From Methylopumilus sp036567085 (GTDB taxonomy: Bacteria > Pseudomonadota > Gammaproteobacteria > Burkholderiales > Methylophilaceae): 43,862 nt of DNA. The stretch spans positions 1 to 43,862 of the forward strand of contig DATCVG010000015.1 of the NCBI GenBank assembly GCA_036567085.1, read 5' to 3'. The first letter of the stretch is position 1. Every line of letters starts with the position of its first letter. Positions 32,803-40,844 of the stretch are shown here, piece by piece. A program made the translations under genes and the position numbers. Below the pieces are notes generated by a model. That model was not told the DNA's origin. It worked only from the letters and a program-made list of their open reading frames with translations, and ran no database searches.

Positions 32803-33483
32803 ATGAAGGCTATGATTCTAGCAGCTGGAAGGGGGGAAAGAATGCGCCCTCTTTCGGATCACATACCAAAACCACTTTTAGAGGTTGCGGGGAAGCCCTT
32901 AATAATTTGGCATTTAGAAAAATTAGCTAAAGCGAATTTTGAGGATGTGATTATTAATCATGCGCATTTGGGAGAAATGATTGAGGCTTGTGTTGGTGAT
33001 GGCTCAAAATGGAATCTCAGAATTACTTATTCTAGAGAAGGCTCACCACTAGAAACAGCTGGTGGTATAAAGAAAGCATTGCCGCTAATTGGGGATCAAC
33101 CATTTTTGGTAGTTAATGCAGACATATACACTAATTTTAATTATGCCACGATAAAAAATAGGAACTTAAATGGCTGTAAAGGCCACTTAATTATGGTTAA
33201 AAATCCTAAGCAACATCCTGAGGGTGATTTTGTTTTAAAAGATAATCTTATTGAGCTAGAGGGAGAAGAAAGGCTTACATTTTCAGGAATTGCTATTTAT
33301 CAGCCTGAAATTTTTGAAGATATTAGTATAGGCCCTGTTGCAAAATTAGCACCTATACTTAAAAAATTAATTGATTCGAAATACATCAGCGGAGAAGCAT
33401 ATCAAGGGCTTTGGTTTGATATAGGAACGCCAGAGAGATTAAATGAAATTAATCTTTTACTAAAAGAAAAATTTAAGAGCTAA
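32803..33483 (+). CDS. murU: MurNAc-1-phosphate uridylyltransferase
   Basis: MurU converts MurNAc-alpha-1-phosphate and UTP to UDP-MurNAc. The 226-residue nucleotidyltransferase begins with MKAMILAAGRGERMRPLSD and continues with HIPKPLLEVAGKPLI. It shows VVNADIYTNF, which holds the metal aspartate, and FDIGTPERLNEIN at the end. The small size without a hexapeptide-repeat tail fits MurU rather than GlmU. Placement directly after amgK supports substrate choice over general sugar-1-phosphate transferases. Confidence 0.92.
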   Translation: MKAMILAAGRGERMRPLSDHIPKPLLEVAGKPLIIWHLEKLAKANFEDVIINHAHLGEMIEACVGDGSKWNLRITYSREGSPLETAGGIKKALPLIGDQPFLVVNADIYTNFNYATIKNRNLNGCKGHLIMVKNPKQHPEGDFVLKDNLIELEGEERLTFSGIAIYQPEIFEDISIGPVAKLAPILKKLIDSKYISGEAYQGLWFDIGTPERLNEINLLLKEKFKS

Positions 33484-33489
33484 TTAAAA

Positions 33490-34800
33490 ATGAATAATAA
33501 AAATTATCAAGAATTTAAAAAAAGAAGAAATACGTTAACTGAAAAAATTGGCGATGGCATAGCAATCATTTTTAATTCTGACGAGGTAATTAGAAATCGA
33601 GATAGTCATTATCCATATCGCTCAGATAGTTATTTCCACTATTTTTCAGGATTTCCTGAGCCTCGGTCAGTATTATTTGTATTAGGTGGAAAGTCTCCAA
33701 AGACCATACTATTTTGTCGCAATAAAAATCTAGAAATGGAAGTATGGAATGGCTTTATATATGGGCCTAAAGAGGCAAAAGAAGTTTTTTTATTTGATGA
33801 GTCTTATGACATAAATTTACTGGATGAGATTGCTTTAAAAGAAATTTCAGGGCGCGAAAAAATATATTATCGAATAGGGCAAGATATACTTAATGATAAA
33901 AAAATTAATGATTGGATTAAAATCTTGCGAGATAAGGCTAGAGCTGGAATTCAAGCCCCTCAAGCGATCGAAGATATTAGTCATATAGCTGATGAGATGA
34001 GGCTTATTAAAAGTGACTTTGAAATTGACATAATGAAGCGGTCAGCAAAAATTGCAACTCTTGCCCATAACCGTGCAATGAAATCTGTAAGACCTAATAT
34101 GTATGAATATGAACTTGAAGCTGAAATTTTGCATGAATTTATGAGTCATGGAGTTCGCGCACCAGCGTATCAGTCCATTATTGCTGCTGGAAAAAATGCA
34201 TGCACATTACATTACGTTGATAATAATTCTAAAATTCAAGATGGGGATCTTATTCTCATAGATGCTGGATGTGAATTAGAAGGTTACGCATCCGACGTAT
34301 CAAGAACATTTCCCGCAAATGGTAAATTTTCAAAAATACAAAAAGATTTTTACCAATTAGTATTAGAAGCCCAGAGCGCAGCATTAAGTAAAGTCTCATC
34401 TAACCATCATTGGAATGAGCCTCATGAAGCAGCATTATCAGTTTTGATAGATGGATTCAAAGACTTTGGTTTATGCCAAGGAAGCCATCAGGAAATTTAT
34501 GAAACAGGCGCCTATAAAGAATTTTATATGCATAGAACTGGCCATTGGTTAGGCCTTGATGTTCATGATGCAGGCGACTATAAGACGATAGCGCAACAAT
34601 GGAAGCAATTAAAACCAGGTATGACTTTAACAGTGGAGCCAGGATGCTACATTAGACCATCTGCAAATATTCAAAAAGAATTTTGGAATATTGGAATAAG
34701 AATCGAAGATGATGTTTTAGTTACTCACAATGGATATGAAGTGCTTACAAAAGATAGCCCAAAGACAATAGAGTCGATTGAAACCCTGATGGCAAAATGA
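33490..34800 (+). CDS. pepP: Xaa-Pro aminopeptidase
   Basis: PepP removes N-terminal residues that precede proline, using two Mn ions. The 436-residue protein has an N-terminal creatinase-like domain starting RRNTLTEKIGDGIAIIFN, followed by a pita-bread catalytic domain. The metal ligands are visible in LIDAGCELEGYASDVSRTFP (two Asp), HRTGHWLGLDVHD (His), LTVEPGCYI (Glu) and GIRIEDDVLVT (Glu). It precedes ubiH with a 4-bp overlap; pepP-ubiH is an order also found in E. coli. Confidence 0.96.
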   Translation: MNNKNYQEFKKRRNTLTEKIGDGIAIIFNSDEVIRNRDSHYPYRSDSYFHYFSGFPEPRSVLFVLGGKSPKTILFCRNKNLEMEVWNGFIYGPKEAKEVFLFDESYDINLLDEIALKEISGREKIYYRIGQDILNDKKINDWIKILRDKARAGIQAPQAIEDISHIADEMRLIKSDFEIDIMKRSAKIATLAHNRAMKSVRPNMYEYELEAEILHEFMSHGVRAPAYQSIIAAGKNACTLHYVDNNSKIQDGDLILIDAGCELEGYASDVSRTFPANGKFSKIQKDFYQLVLEAQSAALSKVSSNHHWNEPHEAALSVLIDGFKDFGLCQGSHQEIYETGAYKEFYMHRTGHWLGLDVHDAGDYKTIAQQWKQLKPGMTLTVEPGCYIRPSANIQKEFWNIGIRIEDDVLVTHNGYEVLTKDSPKTIESIETLMAK

Positions 34801-35957
34801 AAAATTCAGAATATCTCATTGTGGGAGCAGGCCCAGTTGGGCTGGTATTTTCATTATTTCTTGCCAAGCATAATCAAAATTCACATCTTTTAGAGTCAAG
34901 AAAAAAAAATGATTCACATTCTGACGGACGGGCATTAGCCCTATCTTACGGCACAAAACTCATTCTTGAAGATCTCGGTATTTGGAGTTCTTTAGAAAAA
35001 AAAATTAGTGAAATAAAAGATATTCATACAAGCCAAAAGAATAGCTTTGGGCGTACTTTATTATCGGCTAGCCAATATAATTTGCCAGCTTTAGGCTATA
35101 TTGTCTCTTATGGTGCTTTATCAAAGGTGCTTGAAGAAGCAGTTAATCAATCTCCAAAAATAAAAATCACTCATGAGTTCAAAGTGTCGGCTATTAAAAA
35201 TGAAAAAGATAGATCAATTTTGTATGGAGGCAATAAAGATCTTGCTATTGAGGCACCTCTTTTAGTCTTAGCTGATGGTGGAAAAAATACTACAGATTTA
35301 ATTGAAGATCTTAAGAAAAAAGAAACCAGTTACAATCATACGGCACTTGTAACTAAAGTCACTTCTGAGATTCCCCCTAATAAAATTGCTTATGAACGTT
35401 TTACTTCCATGGGACCTATTGCACTTTTGCCTAACGGACCCAAAGAATTTTCTTTGGTTTGGACTGGCAAAGACGAAGATATTCAAGCGTTAGCTAAAGC
35501 ACCAAAAAAATTATTTTTAGAAAAATTACATGAGCATTTTGGAGACAGAGTGGGAAAGTTTCTTGATTCTGATAATTTTATTACATTTCCACTCAAAAAA
35601 ATTATCCTTGAAGAATTTCCAAAAAATCGCATGGTGGTTATTGGTAATTCTGCTCAAACAATGCATCCAGTGGCAGGACAGGGATTTAATACAGGTATTA
35701 GAGATGCCTATGATTTGTCAAAATTAATAAATGAATCAGAACCCTCTCAGGTAGGATCTGAATGTTTTATCAACCAATATTATGCGTTAAGAAAATCAGA
35801 AACAAAAAAGACACTTTTTTTTACAGATTCTTTAGTTAATATTTTTTCAAATGATTTGGTTGGTCTTTCCTTAACAAGAGGGATTAGCTTATCCCTTTTA
35901 GATAATTTAAAGCCAGCAAAAAATTTTCTAGTAGATAAGATGAGTTTCGGAAAATGA
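34797..35957 (+). CDS. ubiH: FAD-dependent ubiquinone hydroxylase, UbiH type
   Basis: This flavoprotein monooxygenase hydroxylates the aromatic ring during ubiquinone synthesis. The 386-residue protein starts with the dinucleotide motif LIVGAGPVGLVFSL. It has the DGRALALSYGTKLILEDLG segment typical of UbiH and the second FAD motif GNSAQTMHPVAGQGFNTGIRD. It overlaps pepP by 4 bp and the next hydroxylase by 4 bp, so the three are cotranslated. UbiH (C1 position) is the best match, but ring-position specificity within this family cannot be fixed from motifs alone. Confidence 0.9.
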   Translation: MKNSEYLIVGAGPVGLVFSLFLAKHNQNSHLLESRKKNDSHSDGRALALSYGTKLILEDLGIWSSLEKKISEIKDIHTSQKNSFGRTLLSASQYNLPALGYIVSYGALSKVLEEAVNQSPKIKITHEFKVSAIKNEKDRSILYGGNKDLAIEAPLLVLADGGKNTTDLIEDLKKKETSYNHTALVTKVTSEIPPNKIAYERFTSMGPIALLPNGPKEFSLVWTGKDEDIQALAKAPKKLFLEKLHEHFGDRVGKFLDSDNFITFPLKKIILEEFPKNRMVVIGNSAQTMHPVAGQGFNTGIRDAYDLSKLINESEPSQVGSECFINQYYALRKSETKKTLFFTDSLVNIFSNDLVGLSLTRGISLSLLDNLKPAKNFLVDKMSFGK

Positions 35958-37120
35958 ATGAAAAATCAAGCGATGTATTGATTGTGGGTTCTGGTATCGT
36001 TGCGATGGCGACATTACTGACCCTCGAAAAATATGCTATCAGGACAAGCTTACTATTTTCTTCAAAAAATATTAAAAATAATTCACCTGATCCACGATTT
36101 TATTCTATTACACCAGGCGTTAAAAAATGGCTAGAGGAAAATGGCGTTTGTGATTTCTTAAACAAAGATTTCATGTCTCCAGTAAATAAAATCAGGGTTT
36201 ATTCTAATAAAGAAAATGCATCATTAAGTTTTGATGCCTATGATGCTGGAATGAATGAGCTTGCGTTTATTATCAATCATGATGATCTTGAAAATGCTTT
36301 TAAGAATCGAATAAGCAAAATTAGTTATAATGAAATAAAAATTGATAGCGCTGAGTCTTTGAACATTGCTATGGATCATATTAATCTTGTTGATGCAAAG
36401 GGCAAAAGATATCAATTTAAATTAGTCATTGGAGCTGACGGTTCCAATTCATGGGTGAGAAGCCAAACATCTATTGACGTTAAGAAAAAAGCATTTAATC
36501 AAACAGCTCTAGTATTTAATATTAAAAGTACTAAATCTCATCAAGGATGTGCTTATCAAAAATTCATGCAAGATGGCATCTTGGCGCTTTTGCCTATTCA
36601 CACAGATGAATATTCTGTCGTTTTTTCTTTAAATGACAATATCCTAGATGAATATAAAAAGTTAGATGATGCAATGTTTCTGCTTAAGTTAAAAAAAGAC
36701 TTAGGTGAAATGTTTGGCGATATTGATCTCCTGTCTAAGCGACAATATTTTCCTTTGAGCATGAAAATTAATGAATCATTAATTTCAGAACGAGTTATTT
36801 TAATAGGGGATGCCGCACATCAAGTTCACCCTCTCGCAGGCCAAGGCTTAAATTTAGGCTTAAGAGATGTGATAGAGCTTGACGAATTGTTAAAATCACA
36901 TCAAAAATATCATCATGACCTTGGTTTAAAGCAATTCCTTAAAAAATACAATCGAAATAGAAAGACCGATATATTGACTTTAAGTTATTTAACTAATCAG
37001 TTGAGCCATATTTTTTCTTCTCAAAGTCGTATTGTTGATTTTGTGGTTAATCTTGGACTTAACAAAATAAATCAAAACCATTTAATTAAAAAAATTCTTA
37101 TACAGAAAGCAGCTCACTAG
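35954..37120 (+). CDS. Second ubiquinone FAD hydroxylase (UbiI/UbiF-like)
   Basis: This is a 388-residue paralogue of the previous gene. The N-terminal FAD motif is VLIVGSGIVAMATLLTL, where the third glycine of GxGxxG is alanine. DPRFYSITPGVKKWLEENG, VIGADGSNSWVR and GDAAHQVHPLAGQGLNLGLRD follow. The DG motif and second FAD motif place it firmly in the UbiH/UbiF/UbiI/UbiM family. It probably performs another ring hydroxylation of ubiquinone, working with UbiH. Which position (C5 or C6) is not decidable here. The gene ends at the base before the dsbC start. Confidence 0.85.
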   Translation: MNEKSSDVLIVGSGIVAMATLLTLEKYAIRTSLLFSSKNIKNNSPDPRFYSITPGVKKWLEENGVCDFLNKDFMSPVNKIRVYSNKENASLSFDAYDAGMNELAFIINHDDLENAFKNRISKISYNEIKIDSAESLNIAMDHINLVDAKGKRYQFKLVIGADGSNSWVRSQTSIDVKKKAFNQTALVFNIKSTKSHQGCAYQKFMQDGILALLPIHTDEYSVVFSLNDNILDEYKKLDDAMFLLKLKKDLGEMFGDIDLLSKRQYFPLSMKINESLISERVILIGDAAHQVHPLAGQGLNLGLRDVIELDELLKSHQKYHHDLGLKQFLKKYNRNRKTDILTLSYLTNQLSHIFSSQSRIVDFVVNLGLNKINQNHLIKKILIQKAAH

Positions 37121-37840
37121 ATGATGACTTCAAAAAAAATTGCCTTATTCATTTTATTTTTTCCTTCACTTTATTTAATGGCTGATGAAGCGAGCTTAAA
37201 AAAAATGATTGAAGCTTCATATCCTAAATATAAAGTAGAAAGCATTAAAAAAACTTCCTATAGTGGGCTCTATGAAGTTTTTATGGGGGGTCAAATTATT
37301 TATACAGACGAGAAGTTTTCTTTTCTTATTGCAGAAGGCCATATCGTGGATCCTAAAACAAAAAAAGATTTAACTGGTGAGCGTCTTGAAGATTTAACTA
37401 AAGTTGATTTTTCATCCTTACCCCTAAATTCCGCTATTAAAACAGTTAAAGGCGATGGCTCGAGAAAGTTAGTTGTTTTTGCAGACGTAGATTGTCCTTT
37501 TTGCAAACGTCTTGAGCAAAATGAATTTACACATCTTAATAATGTGACAATTTATACATTTTTATTCCCTATCGAAAAGCTTCATCCGGACGCAAAGAAT
37601 AAATCACAGTTGATTTGGTGTGCCAAAGATCGCTCAAAAGCTTGGGCAGATTGGGCAATTAACGATACACTCCCTTCAGGGAAAGTCACATGTCAACCAC
37701 CCACAGAACAAATACTAGAGTTAGGCTCAAAATTAGGTATTACATCAACGCCTACCTTGATTTTTTCAGATGGGAAGCGAATGTTAGGGGCTCAACCCTT
37801 TAAAGAAATAGAAAAAGCGCTCAATAGCACCAAGTCTTAA
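37121..37840 (+). CDS. dsbC: Thiol:disulfide interchange protein DsbC
   Basis: DsbC is a periplasmic dimeric isomerase that reshuffles wrong disulfide bonds. The 239-residue protein has a signal peptide (about 1-21, ending YLMA) and an N-terminal dimerisation domain (about 22-90). The catalytic thioredoxin domain has active site CPFC in FADVDCPFCKRL and a cis-proline in ITSTPTLIF. E. coli DsbC has CGYC; CPFC suggests a tuned redox potential. Two ATGs stand side by side at 37121 and 37124. It directly follows the ubiquinone hydroxylases. LptD of this window is a likely client. Confidence 0.92.
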   Translation: MMTSKKIALFILFFPSLYLMADEASLKKMIEASYPKYKVESIKKTSYSGLYEVFMGGQIIYTDEKFSFLIAEGHIVDPKTKKDLTGERLEDLTKVDFSSLPLNSAIKTVKGDGSRKLVVFADVDCPFCKRLEQNEFTHLNNVTIYTFLFPIEKLHPDAKNKSQLIWCAKDRSKAWADWAINDTLPSGKVTCQPPTEQILELGSKLGITSTPTLIFSDGKRMLGAQPFKEIEKALNSTKS

Positions 37841-37864
37841 GCCTTTTTTAAAGTAACAAATAGC

Positions 37865-37893
37865 TTGACATTTATAGCTAAACCACGTAAAAA
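37865..37893 (+). promoter_or_regulatory. Promoter of the cold-shock gene
   Basis: A perfect -35 TTGACA (37865-37870) is followed after 17 bp by TAAAAA (37888-37893). The -35 is flanked by the inverted repeat TAGCT/AGCTA (37861-37865 and 37876-37880). A start near 37900 gives a leader of about 115 nt, typical for cspA-type genes. Confidence 0.55.
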
Positions 37894-37899
37894 AGCTCC

Positions 37900-38015
37900 C
37901 AGGTGTTTGGTTTCGAGTTTTATTTAGCTAGCTTTAATTTATATTTAAGTAGTGCTTTAGTTCTTGATTCAAACTTTTGGGGGGCCTCCCTTGTTTAAAG
38001 TTAAGGATTTATGAA
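37900..38015 (+). promoter_or_regulatory. Long 5' leader of the cold-shock mRNA with possible RBS-masking structure
   Basis: This gap contains no gene. A run of six G (37979-37984) is followed by CCTCCC (37985-37990). CCTTG (37989-37993) can also pair with TAAGG (38002-38006), which covers the ribosome-binding site AAGGA (38003-38007). The G-run and the ribosome-binding site thus compete for the same C/T-rich segment. A two-state thermosensing leader is plausible but not proven. Confidence 0.35.
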
Positions 38016-38219
38016 ATGGCAACAGGTACAGTAAAATGGTTTAATGATTCAAAAGGTTTTGGTTTTATTACTCCTGATGATGGTGGTGATGATTTATTTG
38101 CTCACTTCTCAGCAATCGTAGATACAGGATATAAAAGTCTTAAAGAAGGTCAAAGAGTTACTTTTGACGTTACAGACGGACCAAAAGGCAAGCAAGCTTC
38201 AAATATAAATAAAGCCTAG
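38016..38219 (+). CDS. Cold-shock protein, CspA family
   Basis: This 67-residue single cold-shock domain binds single-stranded RNA/DNA and melts mRNA structure at low temperature. Both RNP motifs are intact: KGFGFI (RNP1) and DLFAHFSAI (RNP2, usually DvFvHfsai). The ATG at 38016 is 8 bp after AAGGA and gives the universal MATGTVKWFN start. An ATG five bases upstream is in another frame. The frame is open to 37977, but those codons belong to the leader. It ends just before a strong terminator shared with icd. Confidence 0.95.
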   Translation: MATGTVKWFNDSKGFGFITPDDGGDDLFAHFSAIVDTGYKSLKEGQRVTFDVTDGPKGKQASNINKA

Positions 38220-38236
38220 TTCCAATCTAAATAAAT

Positions 38237-38261
38237 AAGCCCGCTTAAGCGGGCTTTTTTT
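38237..38261. terminator. Bidirectional rho-independent terminator, csp / icd
   Basis: AAGCCCGC and GCGGGCTT form a perfect 8-bp stem with a TTAA loop (itself palindromic), followed by seven T on the plus strand. On the minus strand the stem is followed by a T-rich stretch (TTATTTATTT), so it can stop both genes. The icd stop codon (38260-38262) overlaps the T-tract. Confidence 0.92.
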
Positions 38262-39498
38262 ACATATAACTTATGATGGCATCAGCAAAATCATCTGTAG
38301 ATAATGGCGAGACATTATTTAATTGTGATGAGAAGTCTTGAGTGACTTTTTGAGCCACTAATGTTTTTCTGAATGCTGACAAGAGAGTGTCGGCAGCTTC
38401 TATCCAGCCAATATGCCTTAACATCATTTCAGCTGAAAGAATTAAAGAGCTAGGATTGGCAATTTTTTTACCTGCAATGCTTGGTGCGGTTCCATGGGTA
38501 GCTTCAAAAATAACTGTTGAGTCTGATAAATTAGCACCCGGAGCAATACCAATACCACCAACTTGAGCAGCTAATGCATCTGAAATATAGTCCCCGTTGA
38601 GGTTGAGAGTGGCTACGACATCATATTCGCTCGGGTGAAGTAATATTTCTTGAAGAAAAGCGTCAGCAATGCAATCTTTGATGATAAGACCATTGGAACA
38701 CATAAAACTGGATTTGCCTTCAATAGGTTTAGCGCCAAATTCATCTTGAGCTAATTGATAACCCCATTCTTTAAATCCACCTTCAGTAAATTTCATAATA
38801 TTGCCTTTGTGCACTAGCGTGACTGATCTTTTTTTATGTTCTATAGCATATTCAATCGCTTTTCTTATAAGCCTTTGACTGCCTTCCTTAGAAACAGGTT
38901 TAATACCTATAGCGGTTGATTCTGGAAAGCGAATTTTATTTTTAATACCTAATTCTGAGATCATTTTTATAATTTTTTTTGATTCTTCAGAGAATGCTTG
39001 CCATTCAATCCCTGCATAAATATCTTCTGTGTTTTCTCTAAAAATCACTATATTAGTTTTTTCAGGATTTTTTAAAGGACTTGGAACACCATTAAAATAT
39101 TCAATTGGTCTTAAGCAAACATATAAATCCAGCTCTTGTCTCATAGCTACATTAAGCGATCTGATGCCGCCACTGACAGGCGTTGTGAGAGGGCCTTTAA
39201 TAGATACAACAAACTCTTTCATTGCATCTAGAGTTTCTTGAGGAAGCCATGTGTCTATATCGTATATTTTTGTGGCTTTTTCTCCGGCAAATACTTCCAT
39301 CCAAGCAATTTCTTTTTTTCCATCATAAGCTTTCAGAACAGCTTGATTTACAGCCTTTAACATCGCTGGAGTAATATCAACACCAATACCGTCACCTTCA
39401 ATAAATGGGATAATAGGGTGATCTGGAACATTCAAACTTAGATTTGAATTGACAGTAATTTTTGATGCATTTTTTGGAAGATTAATTTGGCTAAGCAT
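38260..39498 (-). CDS. icd: Isocitrate dehydrogenase, predicted NAD-type
   Basis: This enzyme decarboxylates isocitrate to 2-oxoglutarate. The 412-residue protein is very like E. coli Icd (416), with GGIRSLNVAMRQELDLY (substrate serine), FRENTEDIYAGIEW and LNLNGDYISDALAAQVGG. The cofactor-selecting residues differ. Where E. coli has Lys344, Tyr345, Val351, Tyr391 and Arg395, this protein has Ser340, Ile341, Ala347, Gln387 and Ser391. Ile, Ala and Ser at three of these sites match NAD-dependent enzymes. NAD use is my inference. It is monocistronic, converges on the cold-shock gene and is divergent from rluE by 20 bp. Confidence 0.95.
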   Translation of the reverse strand: MLSQINLPKNASKITVNSNLSLNVPDHPIIPFIEGDGIGVDITPAMLKAVNQAVLKAYDGKKEIAWMEVFAGEKATKIYDIDTWLPQETLDAMKEFVVSIKGPLTTPVSGGIRSLNVAMRQELDLYVCLRPIEYFNGVPSPLKNPEKTNIVIFRENTEDIYAGIEWQAFSEESKKIIKMISELGIKNKIRFPESTAIGIKPVSKEGSQRLIRKAIEYAIEHKKRSVTLVHKGNIMKFTEGGFKEWGYQLAQDEFGAKPIEGKSSFMCSNGLIIKDCIADAFLQEILLHPSEYDVVATLNLNGDYISDALAAQVGGIGIAPGANLSDSTVIFEATHGTAPSIAGKKIANPSSLILSAEMMLRHIGWIEAADTLLSAFRKTLVAQKVTQDFSSQLNNVSPLSTDDFADAIISYM

Positions 39499-39518
39499 TC
39501 ATACTCACTTTAAGTTTA

Positions 39519-40055
39519 ATGAAAATATTATTTAATAAGCCTTATGGCGTCGTTTGCCAGTTTAGCAAACATGACAAACATGAGACATTAAAAGACTTTA
39601 TTCCAATACCTGGTGTTTATCCTGCAGGCAGGCTTGACACAGATAGTGAAGGTTTAATTATTCTAACTGATGATGGCTTATTTCAACATCAAATTAGCGA
39701 TCCAAAATATAAAATGCAAAAAACTTATTGGACGCAAGTTGAAGGCGCCCCAAAAGAGAGTGATTTAGATGAATTAAGACGTGGCATTGATTTGGGCGAC
39801 TTTAAAACTTTACCTGCAGAAATAAAAATTATAGATCAGCCAGAAACCTTATGGGAAAGAACACCTCCTATTAGAGAAAGAAAAACAATTCCGACAACTT
39901 GGCTCGAAATTAAAATATCCGAAGGTAAAAATCGTCAAGTAAGAAGAATGACAGGAAAAATTGGATACCCCACATTAAGATTAATTCGGTTTTCAATCGG
40001 AGCTTACACACTAGAAGATTTGGATCTAGGTATGTATAAAATTATCCATGAATAA
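39519..40055 (+). CDS. rluE: 23S rRNA pseudouridine synthase, RluE-like
   Basis: This is a 178-residue member of the RsuA/RluB/E/F pseudouridine synthases. It begins with ILFNKPYGVVCQF and has the catalytic-aspartate motif YPAGRLDTDSEGLIILTDDG and KMQKTYWTQVEG. The end is GKNRQVRRMTGKIGYPTLRLIR. There is no N-terminal S4 domain, which favours RluE (23S rRNA U2457) over RsuA, RluB or RluF. It overlaps the next gene by 8 bp and is divergent from icd. Confidence 0.9.
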   Translation: MKILFNKPYGVVCQFSKHDKHETLKDFIPIPGVYPAGRLDTDSEGLIILTDDGLFQHQISDPKYKMQKTYWTQVEGAPKESDLDELRRGIDLGDFKTLPAEIKIIDQPETLWERTPPIRERKTIPTTWLEIKISEGKNRQVRRMTGKIGYPTLRLIRFSIGAYTLEDLDLGMYKIIHE

Positions 40056-40782
40056 AAAATTAGTTTTAATCATGAGGTTTTATGAAACCGAAGGCCCAGG
40101 CTATTTGACTGATTTTTTTAGTCAAAATGCTATTCAGTATCAATTGATTAAAGTAGATCAGATGGAAAATATTCCTAGATCTATTTCTGAATATGCTGGT
40201 TTGGTGCTGATGGGAGGCCCCATGAGCGTGAATGACGATTTGCCATGGATCAAAGAAGTGATTAAATTAATTCAAGAAGCCATACGCTCTGATATACCAG
40301 TTCTTGGACATTGTCTTGGGGGTCAATTAATCAGTAAAGCCCTTGGTGCAACTGTTAAAAAAAATTCTTGTAAGGAAATTGGATGGTTTGAAGTGCAAAC
40401 CCTTAACCACAATTCTCAGCAAATAGAATCTTCTAAAAAATGGTTTGGGGATTTATCAGAATTTGAAGTCTTTCATTGGCATGGCGAAACTTTTGAATTG
40501 CCTCAAAACGCAATTCATCTTTTAACCAATAAAAATTGCCATCATCAGGCTTATAGCTATTTTGATATGCATATTGCATTTCAATGCCATATTGAAATGA
40601 CACCTTCCATGATAGAAAGTTGGGCAAAAACTGGGGCGGCTGAAATAGAAAGTGAAAAAAATAAAAAAGCGATTCAATCACCAGTATCGATATTAGAAAA
40701 TGTTTCTAACAAATGTGATCAATTGAATAAGTTAGCTTATCGAGTCTATAAACAATGGATTAAGGGCTTACGACTCAGTTAA
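40048..40782 (+). CDS. Class I glutamine amidotransferase-like protein
   Basis: The 244-residue protein has a stand-alone GMP-synthase-type amidotransferase domain. LVLMGGPMSVND is typical of this subgroup. The nucleophile is the cysteine in LGHCLGGQLISKALG, and His/Glu are in AFQCHIEMTP; HWHGETFELP lies between them. The catalytic triad is thus complete. Relatives include putative gamma-glutamyl hydrolases that act on polyamine or glutathione conjugates. No synthetase partner is adjacent, so the substrate is unknown. It overlaps rluE by 8 bp. Confidence 0.87.
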   Translation: MNKKLVLIMRFYETEGPGYLTDFFSQNAIQYQLIKVDQMENIPRSISEYAGLVLMGGPMSVNDDLPWIKEVIKLIQEAIRSDIPVLGHCLGGQLISKALGATVKKNSCKEIGWFEVQTLNHNSQQIESSKKWFGDLSEFEVFHWHGETFELPQNAIHLLTNKNCHHQAYSYFDMHIAFQCHIEMTPSMIESWAKTGAAEIESEKNKKAIQSPVSILENVSNKCDQLNKLAYRVYKQWIKGLRLS

Positions 40783-40844
40783 TAAGTTAAAGGCTACAAT
40801 CGGGTTATGATAAAATTGAAATATATTTATAAAAAAGCATATCT

